NCBI GenBank assembly: GCA_029204045.2
Contig: CM055081.1
Coordinates: forward strand, 4,933,698-4,997,697
Source of the DNA: Tillandsia leiboldiana
Taxonomy: Eukaryota; Streptophyta; Magnoliopsida; Poales; Bromeliaceae
Length of the DNA stretch: 64,000 nucleotides
Direction: 5' to 3'
The notes under the pieces were generated by a model. It made no database searches. It was given only the letters and a program-made list of their open reading frames with translations, and was not told the DNA's origin. How positions within the stretch are numbered: the stretch's first letter is position 1; each line of letters begins with the position of its first letter. A program made the position numbers and the translations under genes. Positions 1 through 11,645 of this stretch are shown one piece after another.

Positions 1-3000
1 AAGGTGGCACGAAAATTAGGTTAAAGTAACCTTAAAGCAATAAACAAAAGCATGAATTTGCTTAAGTAAAAGTATTTTCACTTCTTAGCATTATTTCTCG
101 AAAGACATACATAGATAATTCTGCTCGCGCTCAACGAAGTTGAAAAGCAAGTTTTGATAATGCTAGAACAGATATATCAAGGTCTTAAATCCCCATTAGC
201 ACAGGCCATGCCCATCTTACTGTACCGTGCTGACAAGATATCAATACGATCATAGTTCGAAAAGGCAGGCGCGAGGCGAGTGCCTCAGCGCCTCAATAAT
301 AGCGAGGTGCAGCGCTATTAATTGCTGAGGCACTCGCCCTCAGCGTTTGAGCCAGTTGCAATCGCTCCTCAGCGTTCCAATTTTATGAGATCAAGTCTGG
401 TGACAGTCCTGACATGACACTCTTCAGATGATAGAATGAACAAATGACTAAACTACTAGATTCTGATCTTTGTCCTCGATAAAAGAGCTAATATCATAAG
501 TAATTACAGCTATAAACTACTAGATTCTGATGGAATGTTTTAGAGAATTTAGCTTTCCCTTGCTATATTGTTTAATTCAACCTACAGATCAAGGCTGATA
601 AAATCAGGGTCCTTAGAATTGCTAAGGTGGCATTCACGTTTAGAATATAAAATCAGATTTAAGGATTGTACAATTCTATATTATATGAAAATCAATTAAT
701 ATTCTGTGATGAAGCGTAAGGTGGTGTTGTTAAATGCTAGAGCACTTCTTTGATCTTGTGGCTCACATCAATATGATGATACAAGGATATTAAAATTTTA
801 AGATAGTTATCTAGTTATATTATCAGAAAATGCAATGTAGGCAACTTTTTCACAACAAATCATATTTGACAAACTGTCATTAAGGAAGTATCAACTAACA
901 ATATTCTGATGATCCATACAAAACATTCAAACTTCAATCTCCCTAGTATTTAATATTTAGTCTTAACAAATTAATAGACATCAACTAGTTAATTTGCCTA
1001 CTTTTCAAACTGAGAAAAGACTCTGACTAGTTAATTTGCCTACTTGGCTTCACTTCTCTTTCCACTTTTAGTACTAGTAGAAAGCTAAAATATGCACTTA
1101 CTGCCGTTACTAAAAAAAAAAAAATTCGTTGAACAAATTTTGAGAAATCATCTCATCGAACAACACTAGATCCCACAATAAGACCAGACCAAACGTACTC
1201 TAAATTGGTGAAAGTTATTGAAATATGAGATAAAATGGATTGAGAGGCGCTTGGATGGTCTACAGCTGACATGGTGCAGCAAGTCCACAAAATAATTTCT
1301 TCTTGGGGTGACACATACTTCACATGGATGAAAGAAAGGTGCCCTAACAGAGAAAGAAGAATTAAAGCTGCATTGCTTCCTTTCTGCCACATAGCTTCCT
1401 CTCTTTATTTTTTATTTTTTATTTTTTTAAATTTTTTTAAGTGCAAAGAGTAAGTTTCTCACAAAGTTCCTAGTTGGGCAAATTGCCCCTTTAATAATCA
1501 TGCAGAAAAGTATGACAATGGGACCTCCAAGCTTTTATTTTGCTAGGGGTTATTATTTCTCCTTTTACTGAGAGCTAGCTGTGCATTGCCCACTATTAAT
1601 GTCTGAGGGCTTTGAGGGATCCCCACAAGAAAAATAAAAAGGTTTTGAGCTTTTTCTTTCTTGGGCCTTCTTTACCTATTTAACTTGACCACAATTTGGG
1701 AATTAAGAGACCACTTATATTGATCTAATATCTAGGACTTCAGTGGGTGGGAAGTTAAATAGTCACAATTTTAAGATCACTCTCCAATACTTGGGCCTCT
1801 TTTTCACATCTATTTTATACAAAAGGTTCTACCTTCTATGTGTGTTTAGTTTGCAGATACATACATTCATATGGTATGTCGAACTACGTGCATGAATCAA
1901 TCAAATTATTATATAATATAGTGCATGCCAACACTTCAACAGCAAATAAAATATATATTATAAAATATTTTTTCGCAATACTCTTGTCTTGTAGAGAAAG
2001 AACAGATGATGTAGGGGCCAATTTGAACGAAGCATAAGAAATTTTACCATGAAAACCATACCTCCTACAATGGCCACAAATCTGCTATCAAGCAGGCAAC
2101 ATATACAGTGCATTTGGCTGATATGCATGCAAACTCTATCATAATATATTTTGATCACAGCTTCAGGATGTCCAATCATTGTCTGATTATAAGTGGGACT
2201 TGTTGGGTTTGAATGAATGGAGCTTATCTCATTTCTAACAGCTCGCATTTTTAATATATGATAAACAAAAATACATAGAAAAGAAAACATCAATAAAATA
2301 AATGAATAATAAATAAAAGCTGACGAGTGAAGGCAGGGTAGTGATTCAAAAGGTTACCAGGCAGCAGGAAGAGGCTGATTCCAATTCCAAGCAGTGTAGG
2401 TAGCTTTAAGCATCAGCGATGATGGCGAGCGAGCTGTGTCCACTGAATTTAATCAGATTTAATAATTCTGATATACTTATATTACAGAAAATATTTATCA
2501 CAGATGATATTAATTGACTAGATCACAATCATTGAATGAATAGCAATCACTTTCTACCACAACAAAAGACTTGATTTTTTATTTGCTAAATACCCTGAAA
2601 TAGATTTTCACAATTCTGAAGTTACTTGAAAAATCTGGCTAATAGGCAAAAAAGCTGAGGGAGCAGTGGTTCTTTGTGCTGCATATTATAATTGCATGCT
2701 CTACTACAACTGCTTAGACAAACATAAAAGGCATATTGAAGATACCTGCACATTTGTGCTCTATTAGCATTAACAATTACCATAACTGTTACTGTATTAT
2801 GAGCACAGTTCTCTAGGCCTTGGGGTGTGAGCTCTATTCAAATTCAAGTTTCTTGTTGTTGATTGTGGGGTGGTTAAAAAAACCCCTCTGCTCCCCAAAA
2901 TTTTTTATGATACTAGTGGCCAATCATTTGCAATACTAACAGGGCCTTTCTCTAGCTTTATGTTATAGATTACCAGGATTTACTTTTTTCAGTTGTTTTT

Positions 3001-3129
3001 TTTACCAATTCACCAGAGGCTACACATCCTATGTTTCTAGCCTTTTCAACTCCATGGAATTCAAATTAATTAGATGAACTTCATATGATTAAATGGTAAT
3101 ACATCCAAACGATAAAATAATAAGTATGT
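1..3129. other. No gene recognised; AT-rich intergenic DNA
   Basis: No open frame here carries a recognisable domain, and there are no convincing exon series or LTR ends. The stretch is AT-rich with short T runs near 1400-1440. It contains one small GC-rich foldback (listed separately). Gene remnants too diverged to see by eye cannot be excluded. Confidence 0.6.
244..380. repeat. Small GC-rich foldback repeat
   Basis: GAGGCGAGTGCCTCAGC on the left is nearly repeated as its reverse complement (GCTGAGGCACTCGCCCTC) on the right, around a short central inverted repeat AATAGC/GCTATT. A related GCTGAGGCGCGCGCC motif recurs near 4024. It looks like a short non-autonomous element or its core. No target duplication could be fixed. 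Confidence 0.45.
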
Positions 3130-3137
3130 GTGGCAGG

Positions 3138-3480
3138 ATTTAGGAAAAAAACCCTAGATCGTCGTCGGAGTGGGAGCGCGGCAGCGGAGTGGGAGCGCGG
3201 AACACTAACCCTAGATCGTCGTCGTCGTCGTCGTCGTCGGAGGAGGAGGCGAGCTCGGGTGGGGGGGAGATCGCCAGGGGAGGTGGGAGAGGGGGCGAGC
3301 TCGGGATGGGATCGGAGGGAGAGGGGAGAGGGGGGAGAGGGGGCGAGCTCGGGTTTGGGGGAGGGGGGAGGGGAGAGGGGGGAGAGGGGGCGAGCTCGGG
3401 TTTTGGGTGGGGGGGGAGAAATCGCCAGAGGGGGGGGGGGGGAGAGGAGGGGGTAATCGCCAGGGGAGGTTGGGTTTGGG
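3138..3480 (+). repeat. Purine-rich G-tract minisatellite
   Basis: The plus strand has very strong G-over-C skew with many runs of four to seven G, and GGCGAGCTCGGG recurs about four times as an irregular unit. It opens with AAACCCTAGATCGTCG, typical of plant 5' untranslated exons, so it may derive from a captured gene start. Long frames across it are Gly/Arg-rich low-complexity translations and are not called as genes. Confidence 0.6.
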
Positions 3481-3499
3481 TGGGTTGGGTTTAGGTTAG

Positions 3500-3961
3500 G
3501 ATTAGATTGATAATTGGAGCTTTAAAATTTAAATTATAATTTAAAAATTAAATATATAATTTTAATTTTTAAATTTTAAATTTTAAAAAATTTAAATTTT
3601 AGGTTAGGTATCGAATTTTAAAAGTATGCTTAATTTTTAATATGATATAAAATTTTAATAAAAATATAATTAATTTTATTAATAAATTATTATTTAAAAT
3701 TAGAATAAATTTGATATTAATAAATTTATATGGAATAGAATTTATGTTTATATTCACTTTTTTTATATATATTTAGATTCAACAAGCTATTTTGGTAAAA
3801 TTATTTTTTTTTTATTTTAAATTTTTTATTTTTTAAATTAAAATAATATTTTTTGGGCCAACTCTATTATTTATGATGGATAGAGGTGGAGTGGTATGTG
3901 GTAGGTTGGATTTAAATTTAGATCTTGATGGATTATTTTTAAAAAATTTTATATATAAATA
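3500..3961. other. AT-rich spacer, no gene
   Basis: Almost pure A/T sequence with runs of AAATTTTAAA. No coding or element signature is visible apart from the CACTA end that follows. Confidence 0.6.
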
Positions 3962-4020
3962 GAACACTTGTATAAAAGTGTCCCAATAATGTGTCGCTAT
4001 AACCTTATTGTGTTGTAGTG
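3962..4020 (-). mobile_element. Terminal fragment of a CACTA (En/Spm) transposon
   Basis: Read on the minus strand the segment begins CACTACAACACAATAAGG, followed by a GCGACACATTATTGGGACAC block and a short inverted ACTT...AAGT. This matches the usual plant CACTA terminus: CACTA, then a GCGACA subterminal motif. The opposite end was not found nearby, so this is a remnant or one end of a degraded element. Confidence 0.55.
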
Positions 4021-4200
4021 ATTGCTGAGGCGCGCGCCTAGGCTCTGAGACAATCATAGTGCCGTAATGCCATAAGTACAATAATATCCTCCTACTCTAT
4101 CATGCAAGATAATTCGGAGATAGTGGCAAGTATAACAGTAGCAGTAGGAGATATAAATCAAACAATACCTGAAAGTGTCTATTAATACTAAAAATCATGG

Positions 4201-4270
<70 letters not shown>
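4201..4270. repeat. (TA)n microsatellite
   Basis: Uninterrupted TA dinucleotide array of roughly 35 units. No MITE is nested in this one. Confidence 0.97.
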
Positions 4271-4275
<5 letters not shown>

Positions 4276-4331
4276 GATGTAAATTATAGAGTGGAAAGTA
4301 ACAAATGAAGAAGAGCTAGCAAGATAACTAA

Positions 4332-4735
4332 GGCCCCGTTTGTTTCGAGAACGGAAACGGGAATAGCAGGTTTATCCCCCTTATTCTGCCAAACGCATCT
4401 GAAATCATCTGGTATTGCTTAACCCAGAATAGCGAGAATAGCGGGATTAACAAAACCCACCTTAATATTTTACTTTACTTTTTACTTTTTTTTTTACCAT
4501 TCTACCCTTTTTCCTTTACTTTTACTTTTACTTTACTTCTCCTTTTACTTTTTTTTTTACCATTCTCTCTCCTCTCATTAACTCTTGGGGACAAAAAAGT
4601 AATTTACCCTTCTTATCATCTTTATCCCTCCTATTCCCACATTCTCATTCCCAAACGAGATTAAGCTCCAATTCCCAACTTTATATCTATCCCCGGTTTA
4701 GCGGGAATTGCCTTAACCCCGAACCAAACGCAGTC
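4332..4735. mobile_element. Tourist-like MITE (PIF/Harbinger), 404 bp
   Basis: The element starts GGCCCCGTTTG and ends CAAACGCAGTC, forming imperfect terminal inverted repeats. It is flanked on both sides by the 3-bp target duplication TAA. The TIR and TAA duplication are the Tourist/Harbinger signature. The interior has T-rich CTTTTACTTTT tracts and no coding capacity. It shares its TIR type with the MITEs at 31331, 33838 and 37097. Confidence 0.85.
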
Positions 4736-4739
4736 TAAG

Positions 4740-5380
4740 GGTCCGATCGACTACGGTATCCAATCAGATTACACTGTGCCAATGCCCGAATCAGAGTACC
4801 CACCTCAATGTAGGTGATCTAGAAATCCGCTGCTCAGCTCACGCGGAAACTCCTGGCTGCTCGGGGCGTGCACGATTGTCGGAAGATCGGAGGTCACCGG
4901 GAGTGCCGGAATGCGAAAACAGCGTACCGCTATCCAAATTGTAAGAACCAGACAGTTACCACCCCGACAACGGAATAATCCGTCGCCAAAATGGAGTTCG
5001 CGCCGACCCCGGACAGTCAAGATGGCGACGCGACGTTCAGCGGAACGCCGGATGGCGATTCAGACGATCAACGGCGCTGCTGCGATGACCGCGAAGAAAT
5101 CCGGGCTGGTTCGAATCACACAGGAGGAGAGGCAAGGGCTCGGGCTAGCGGCACTGCTGGGCTAGGGCACGCTGGGCGGCGCGCAAGGCTGGGCAGCGTG
5201 CAGGCGAGGGGCACCCACGCGCGGCTGGAGGGAGGCGGCGGTGGTCTGGTCGCCCGGGAGAACAGGGAGGAGAGCCCGGAACCCTTGGGTGCTCTCTTCG
5301 GCTTCAACGGCGACGACGGGGAAGCGTACAGGCGAGGGGAGGAGAAGGGAGAAGGCTGAGGGGAATCTTGGGATTCGGAA
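4740..5380. repeat. GC-rich repeat, copy A (inverted partner at 11646-12327)
   Basis: From about 4950 onward this is the reverse complement of 12050-12327, apart from scattered differences (for example AACGGAATAATCCGTCGCC and GGGCTCGGGCTAGCGGCA occur in both). It is rich in GGGCAGCGTGCAGGCG-like units. It ends in AAACCCTAATCC, resembling a plant 5' UTR. Open frames on both strands are compositional. It may be internal retrotransposon or captured gene sequence; its identity is unresolved. Confidence 0.6.
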
Positions 5381-5979
5381 AAACCCTAATCCTAATCCAA
5401 TTTCCTTTTAATAATAATTGTTAAAATTACACTTACATCTCCCCCAACATCCAATCTTCTGAATTTTGACCCTAACTTTTCTAATTTTCGGACTCCTAAT
5501 TTTTCAAAAAGCGTGCCAATGCCGAATCCTTCCAAAATGATCGATTTTTATGAATCTCAATGTGCAGATGCTGCGACTTTTCCAAATTTACTGAAAACTG
5601 ATTTTATGGTCCGATTATTTTGCAAAAGTATATTTTTAAGAGATTCGAATATTGAATTTAAAATTCGTTTGCATCATCGTTTTCAATTCGATGACGTCGT
5701 TAGACTCACGATTTTCTTTTGTTGAGATTAGGTTGTGTTAGTTGCTTTATCAGTAAAAACTATATTTTTACACGTTTTTTTTTTTTTATAATGCTGGCTC
5801 GTCGAGCATAAAAACGAACGACATCACGTCGTTCAGTTCGACGAGACCGATCAGATAGAGTTTGAACCTAATTAGGTCATGTTAAGCTATTTTTCACAAA
5901 AATTCTCAAAAATCGAACTTTCGTATCTCCTAATTCCAAAAATCCAATTAGAGAATTCAAAATTCACAATTATCACAGT
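5381..5979. other. No gene recognised
   Basis: Mixed AT-rich sequence. Short inverted motifs such as GACATCACGTCGTTC near 5820 are visible. The short open frames carry no recognisable domain. Confidence 0.5.
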
Positions 5980-6150
5980 GTGTATATATCGAGCCGAATA
6001 CGAATGAACTAATGTCGGCTCATATTTTACTTGTTAAAATTTTATGCTGAAAAATTTAATTTATGTTCGGCTCGTTTATTCAATGAGCAATCGTTCCAAA
6101 TTATCGAACACGAAATGGCTTATAAACAGTGAGCTGGATTATCGGCCCAC
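5980..6150. mobile_element. Degenerate hAT-like remnant (GAGCCGAA family)
   Basis: The sequence contains TCGAGCCGAATACGA and GTTCGGCTCGTTTATT, the same subterminal motifs that fill the intact hAT element at 21624-22380. Ends and target duplication are not preserved. A second remnant lies near 16900-17030. Confidence 0.45.
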
Positions 6151-6289
6151 GACCAACTCTTTCCCTCCTGCCCAAAACTAAAAAAAAATCTTTAGACCAA
6201 CTCCCCTTTGAGTGGTCTCCCAAAAAATTAAAGAAAACAAAATCTAATCGCTGGATTAAGAGAAGATTTTCTCAAAATTGTAACCAAAT

Positions 6290-7010
6290 GATGTAGGAAT
6301 AAGAATTAAGAAGAAATAAGTTGTTTCGGTCAAAACGGATTGTTCTGAATTATTATAGAACAATCCGTTAAAAATTCTTTCTAGGGGAACTAAGAACAAA
6401 TTTGTTCTTCTCTTTATTTTATCAGATAAATAGATATATAAATAAATATATTAATATAAATATTATCTTGATGATAATTTTATTTATATTTAAATCTTAT
6501 TATATTTATATAAATTAATTAAATTTGACATATTATTTATTTTATTAAGTTTTATCATTTATATATTAATATTTAATTATTTTATTTTATATTAAGCATT
6601 ATATATATTAAATTATTTTTCATATATTATATATATTTTTAAAATTTGTATTGAAATTTATAGTATTATTAATGATAGTATTATATTTTATTCATTACAA
6701 ATATTATGAATAAATTATATAAAATAAATTATTATATAAAATAAATTAAATATACTGATATATATTAAATTATAATATAAAATATTATATTATATTATAA
6801 ATTATTACATAAGATAATGTTATATAAAATATACTAATATAAATTAATTATTTTATTTTTAAAACATATTTAGACATTTATTCTAAACTTTTTATTCAAA
6901 TGCTATTAAGAATATTCTCTAAAATATTCCTAAATGCATCTAAATATAAATTTATTATTGTTCTAATTTCTACCGAAATATCCTCTGTTTTCGGGAGCAA
7001 TAATAGTTTT
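6290..7010 (-). repeat. AT-rich dispersed element, copy 1
   Basis: This segment matches the reverse complement of 17035-17770 over its whole length, from the GATTGTTCTGAA / AACGGATTG end through the AT-rich core to the AGAATATTC end. That makes it a dispersed AT-rich element of about 700 bp. No transposase or clear TIR is visible, so the class is unknown. Confidence 0.7.
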
Positions 7011-7533
7011 CCAACAAGCGCAGCCAAAAGAGTAGTACTTTTATTTAGATAAAGATATACAAAATTTATCTAAACTATAGACTATTTTAAAACGAATACC
7101 GTATTTTTTAAATTTTTGATTTTACTATCCAATCTTTTAACTTGTTTGATTTTAGTCTATCAACAATACTTCAACCTCAAAATCTAATACATTGTTTATC
7201 TTTTCAGATATAACTAATATACTTTATACAATTTTTACAACTATAAATTCATGAAAGTAAGTAATTAACTTAAAGTTTTAAAATTAAAGTACCATTAATT
7301 GACTCTAACCAAATAAATTAAAAATTTGGATAGTAAAATTAATATTTTGAAAGATTGAATGGTGGTTTCAAAATAGTCATAAGGCCCAACCCAACCCGTA
7401 TCATCTGGGCGGGGCTGGGCTGTGCTAGTCCGTAGGTTCAAAAGATTTGGCCAAACACACTTTGATCCGAATTTGAAGTCGTGCCCAATCAAACCGACTT
7501 TCAGCCCGTTTCGATCCGGGAATATTTTAAAAA
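7011..7533. other. No gene recognised
   Basis: AT-rich intergenic sequence with a short GC island near 7390-7430 (GGGCGGGGCTGGGC). No domain, splice pattern or element end is visible. Confidence 0.5.
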
Positions 7534-8275
7534 CTAGTTAAGCTTTCAGCGCATTGCGGCGGATAGATGTTGTTGAATTAATCAAATCCAATAAAAATAA
7601 TCAAATATTGATAAATTAATAATCTAACCATAGATCAAAGATATCACAAAGTAACAAATTCCTTCTAAATCACCCAAATATATAATAAAAATCACAACTT
7701 CTCAAAAACCCTATTGAATGAAAGATCTATATATAAAAATATAGAAATCGAAAACTTAGGATGAAATTGAGGAGATTGGAAGGGGAATCATCGAGGGACG
7801 TTGAACTTCGACGACGATGACAAAGGGGTGATTGGAGAAAATGTCGGCGAAGTTGGAGGTGTCAATGATAAGCACCAAAGAAGGCTTTGCCTCCTCTGCC
7901 GTCGCTAGGATTTAATTCGACATTTAGCATAATAATAAAGTAATTGAAAGGATGAAGAAGAAGAAGACAATAGAGGGAGAGAAAGATGTGAAAAAAATAG
8001 AGACATTAAATGCAAAATAATATCATTGCGTCGCTTTGTTTTAAATTTTCTAAATCGTCACTTCGATTTTTAATTATAATTAATGAAAGAAAGAGAGAGA
8101 TGGGGGGATGGTAGATAAGGGAACTCGGAGAAGGAGGCTTAAGAAAGAAAAGGGAGAGGAATATGAGGGGACAAGATGGGGAGAGAGAATAGACAGATTC
8201 TTCGTGACTAAGAAAAAAATTTTAAAAAAAATTTAAAAATAAGACTTCGCCACGTCAGCTATAGTATATCGGGGA
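7534..8275 (-). mobile_element. Non-autonomous Helitron, 742 bp
   Basis: On the minus strand it starts TCCCCGATATACTATAG after an A and ends in CTAG before a T, the A|T insertion context of Helitrons. A GC-rich segment CCGCCGCAATGCGC lies a few bases before the CTAG end, a decayed 3' hairpin. The start resembles that of the longer Helitron at 53041-54972, and both have GACGTGG or CCACGTGG just inside the 5' end. No Rep/helicase is present. The interior includes a GA-rich stretch (7740-8200). Confidence 0.6.
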
Positions 8276-8369
8276 TTAATATATAGTTTATTTATAGATT
8301 ATAGATTTGTAGATTTATAAATTTATAGATTGGGTTAAACAGTGACCCACAAATATTACTAGGTTAAGG

Positions 8370-10208
8370 TGTCACACCCTGGAACCGCCGATTTGATCGG
8401 TCCTGGCGCACCCAAACTTCACGCCGAACGGGCAAGCCTCGCCACACCCGAACGGAACGGTCGGTCCCCACGCATACTTAACAAAGGAAGCGAATGACAC
8501 ACATATCAGAGTACAAGGGATAAAACATCAAAAGATAATTTGTTACATCTAGCGGTTTGGTTACAAAAGGAGAACAACAACCGAGCCCTCGGTTCAACAA
8601 CAACAACACAACCTAAGACTCAAAACCAGGGACGGCCAGCTAAACTCCTAGCTCCATTACTCGACCGCGTTCTTGCCGCGATTGCGAGCCTCACCTACCG
8701 AACCGACACCTGAAAGGAGTAAACCTCAGGGAGTGAGAACTAATTAAAGTTCCTAGTGGGTTCAAACATCGAGATGAAATGTTCTACACTTACTTGGTCT
8801 ACAAGAGGCATCTACAAAAGTCAAGCACAAATAAGGAAATTAGTAAAGGTTAAAGAACACCCCAGATGCCTCACCCAAAAACCCAACCGAACCATCGCCT
8901 TGGCTCAGATCTGCCGAGCTCACTTACCATCGCAATAGCCGAAGGGGAACCTTACCTTCCCAATCGGTTGACCTGTACGGGCCCCGAGTGGAGATCGACT
9001 GCCCAACGACACTCCCTCATCCCTTTCTCGTACATTAGTCTGGCCAAATCGATAGACAACACGCTCACCAGATTAGTTCTGGGTGCCAAGTGGGGCATCG
9101 AAACTCTTCACGCCCGCACCACTTAGTTAAACATTCCTACCGCCAGGAGAACGGGTCAACACCCTCGTCGCTCTCAGTGAGTATTCCACCACATAACTGC
9201 ACGGCGCCCGAAGGACCAGGTTTGCACCCACGTCACCTCCCGTAGAGGACCAGGTTTGCACCCGCGTCACCTTCGTGGATCTTTCACCACAACAATAACC
9301 AAAAGGGAGGCCGGTCAACACCCACGTCACCATACCCAATTCGTTAGCTCTGTACACCCGTTTCTAGAGGAGTCGAAAGCATTGACCTACTCCTCAGTCA
9401 AGCTTTCTCTCACGCCACACATCAGCTCGAAGGCGAGCTACCCTCTCACCACACCAGAGTATAAGCCTCTAGTTCTACTTAGGCTACTCCTAAGACAGAG
9501 TCTGCCAACTTATCACTCAACCGAACCCTCAGCTCCACAACCCCATGGTACTATCCTGAAGTCCACAACCACAAGCACACCACTCTGGGTCACTAACCAC
9601 TAGAGTTCCAAACCTCTAGGCTCAGGGAGGACAACAACACTCCCACCACCACACACTTTACAGCTAAAGCGACCAACAAACAACAAAACAAACCAAGATA
9701 ATAGACAAAGTAAGAGATCACCTATGCTTGGTGACATCCCTCATCTCAGACAAACGATCTGCCGGTGGTCGAGGTTGATCGTTAGGGAAGATCCCGCAAG
9801 GCACGAACCGATCGGAGAAAGAAGCCTTCACACTCACCACTGGCTGAAGAATCCTTGCTCTTAACTCGACTAAACACTCACAACATCAGCAAAGCTCCCT
9901 ACTGGTAGACTCATTCTCGAAACCTTATATAAGAGAAATATGCTGGCTACAGAGGGGACAGAAATGGCAGAGTAGCCCCGGTTGGGCAGCGCAGGTGGCG
10001 CGTCAGAGATGAGTACACGACACGCCTCCACAACCAATCTAATAATAATAAACCCAAGTGTAAGCGTAGCTTCCGGCGGCTGTCCTATTAGAACCCATTG
10101 ACTTAACGTGAGCTAGTCTCGCACACTCTACTGATGAGTCGATTCCTTGCTGCTTTCGAGAAATCGACTCTGGATCAATTCGGCTCATATCAGATTCGGT
10201 TCACTACA
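8370..10208 (-). repeat. 3' LTR of a Ty3/gypsy chromovirus, about 1.84 kb
   Basis: On the minus strand the repeat starts TGTAGTGAACCG at 10208 and ends GGGTGTGACA at 8370, the TG...CA form of an LTR. Immediately upstream is a polypurine stretch with the motif TTTCGCGGACGAAACTCC. Just before that is the end of a pol frame with a chromodomain, so this is the 3' LTR. It contains a short tandem of GGACCAGGTTTGCACC units near 9210-9265. No matching 5' LTR is in the window. Confidence 0.75.
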
Positions 10209-11645
10209 TCTACCCCTCCTTAAAAGGAGTTTCGTCCGCGAAACTGACTCACGGGCCGTCACTGAATATCCATGGGAAACATTTCCGCACTGGTTCCTCA
10301 GGCTCCCAAGTCGCTTCCCGCTCATCGTGTCGATTCCGCATCACCTTAACATAGGGAATAGTTTGATTCCTCATCTTCTTCTTGCATCAGTCTATAACTG
10401 CAATCGGCTGCTCTTCACAACTCAAATCCATATGGAGTTCAAAAGGTAGATTACTCAAGACATAAGTCGAATCAGGGATGTACTTGCAGAGTAAGGACAC
10501 ATAAAAAATATTGTATACTCCCGCCAAGCTTGGTGGTAAGGCGATCCGATAAACCACATGGCCAACTCGCTCTAGAATCTCGTAGGGCCCTATGTAGCGA
10601 GGACTTAGCTTTCCCCGTATTCCAAATCTCTTCACTCCTCGGATCAGCGAAACCATCAAGAATACATGATCGCCAACTCTGAAAACCAGATCTTGTCGGC
10701 GTTTATCGGAGTAACTATTCTGTCGACTCTGCGCAGTCAACAACCTTTGACGCGCAATCCTCACTTTCTCTTCAGCCTCATGTGACACCCCCGGAATTTG
10801 GATTAGTCCTCTATATAAATGATATAATAGGACTAAAATCTCTAACCTAGCTATAGCATTTTGGATGGTAGCAAGATCCAAGAGGAACATGAGAGTTAAG
10901 CGTGCTAGAGCTAGAGTAGTTCTAGGATGGGTGACCCCCTGGGAAGTGGGGCGTGACAGATTAAGTTGGTATCAGAGCCATTTACCAGCCGGAAATGTGA
11001 GATGAGTCTCGGCTGAGCCAGGGTTATATAGCGGGTAGAGCGAGGCTCCCCGGCTAATGACCGTTGTGAGTGGAGTGCAGCTCCTCACAAGGTCGGCTAA
11101 GGCTAGCGAGACGAGTCTCACATCGCCTGGTGCTCGTGAATGTGCTTGAGCCTGACGTAGACGTCAGGGCTTAAAGGGGGGAAGAATGTGACACCCCCGG
11201 AATTTGGATTAGTCCTCTATATAAATGATATAATAGGACTAAAATCTCTAACTTGGCTATAGCATTTTGGATGGTAGCAAGATCCAAGAGGAACATGAGA
11301 GTTAAGCGTGCTAGAGCTAGAGTAGTTCTAGGATGGGTGACCCCCTGGGAAGTGGGGCGTCACACCTCATGTACCACATCAGGGCCTAGTGTGACCCTCT
11401 CCCCAATCTCATCCCAATGTAGAGGCGATCAGTATTTCCTACCATAAAGTGCTTCATAAGGGGCCATTCCAATGCTCGACTGATAACTGTTGTTGTAGAC
11501 GAACTCGGCCATCGGTAGATACTGTTGCCATCCTGCTCCGAAATCAAGGACACAAGCTCGGAGTATATCCTCGAGGATCTGGTTGGTCCTCTCCGACTGT
11601 CCATCTCTTTGCGGATGATAAGCCATGCTGAAGTTGAGTCGCGCG
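10209..11645 (-). pseudogene. Ty3/gypsy chromoviral integrase C-terminus and chromodomain, broken
   Basis: Read on the minus strand, the segment from about 11645 to 11370 encodes the end of the integrase core, with YHPQRDGQSERTNQ and YEALYGRKY. After an inserted TRIM it continues with the GPY/F region (LSPRYIGPYEILERVG) from about 10776. A chromodomain-like stretch follows (IPYVKVM, REATWEPEE). The frame is interrupted by the 584-bp TRIM (10781-11364) and by an in-frame TGA after AVID. The 5' side stops abruptly near 11645, where unrelated GC-rich repeat begins, so protease, RT and RNase H are missing. The chromodomain places it among plant chromoviruses. It is non-functional and has a solo 3' LTR. 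Confidence 0.85.
10781..11364 (+). mobile_element. Complete TRIM retrotransposon, 584 bp
   Basis: Two direct repeats of 178 bp (10781-10958 and 11187-11364) start TGTGACACCC and end GCGTSACA, with only a few base differences. The 5-bp target duplication CCTCA lies on both sides. Just inside the left LTR is a primer-binding site TGGTATCAGAGCCAT (10967-10981), complementary to the 3' end of initiator tRNA-Met. A polypurine tract AAAGGGGGGAAGAA precedes the right LTR. There is no coding capacity, as expected of terminal-repeat retrotransposons in miniature. It inserted into the gypsy integrase. Confidence 0.95.

Noticed and set aside
3130..3494. Gly/Arg-rich frames of about 100 codons
   Set aside because: They are translations of a G-rich purine tract. 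There is no start context or homology.
10967..10981. TGGTATCAGAGCC as part of a possible tRNA-Met gene
   Set aside because: It is the primer-binding site next to an LTR. No cloverleaf can be built around it.
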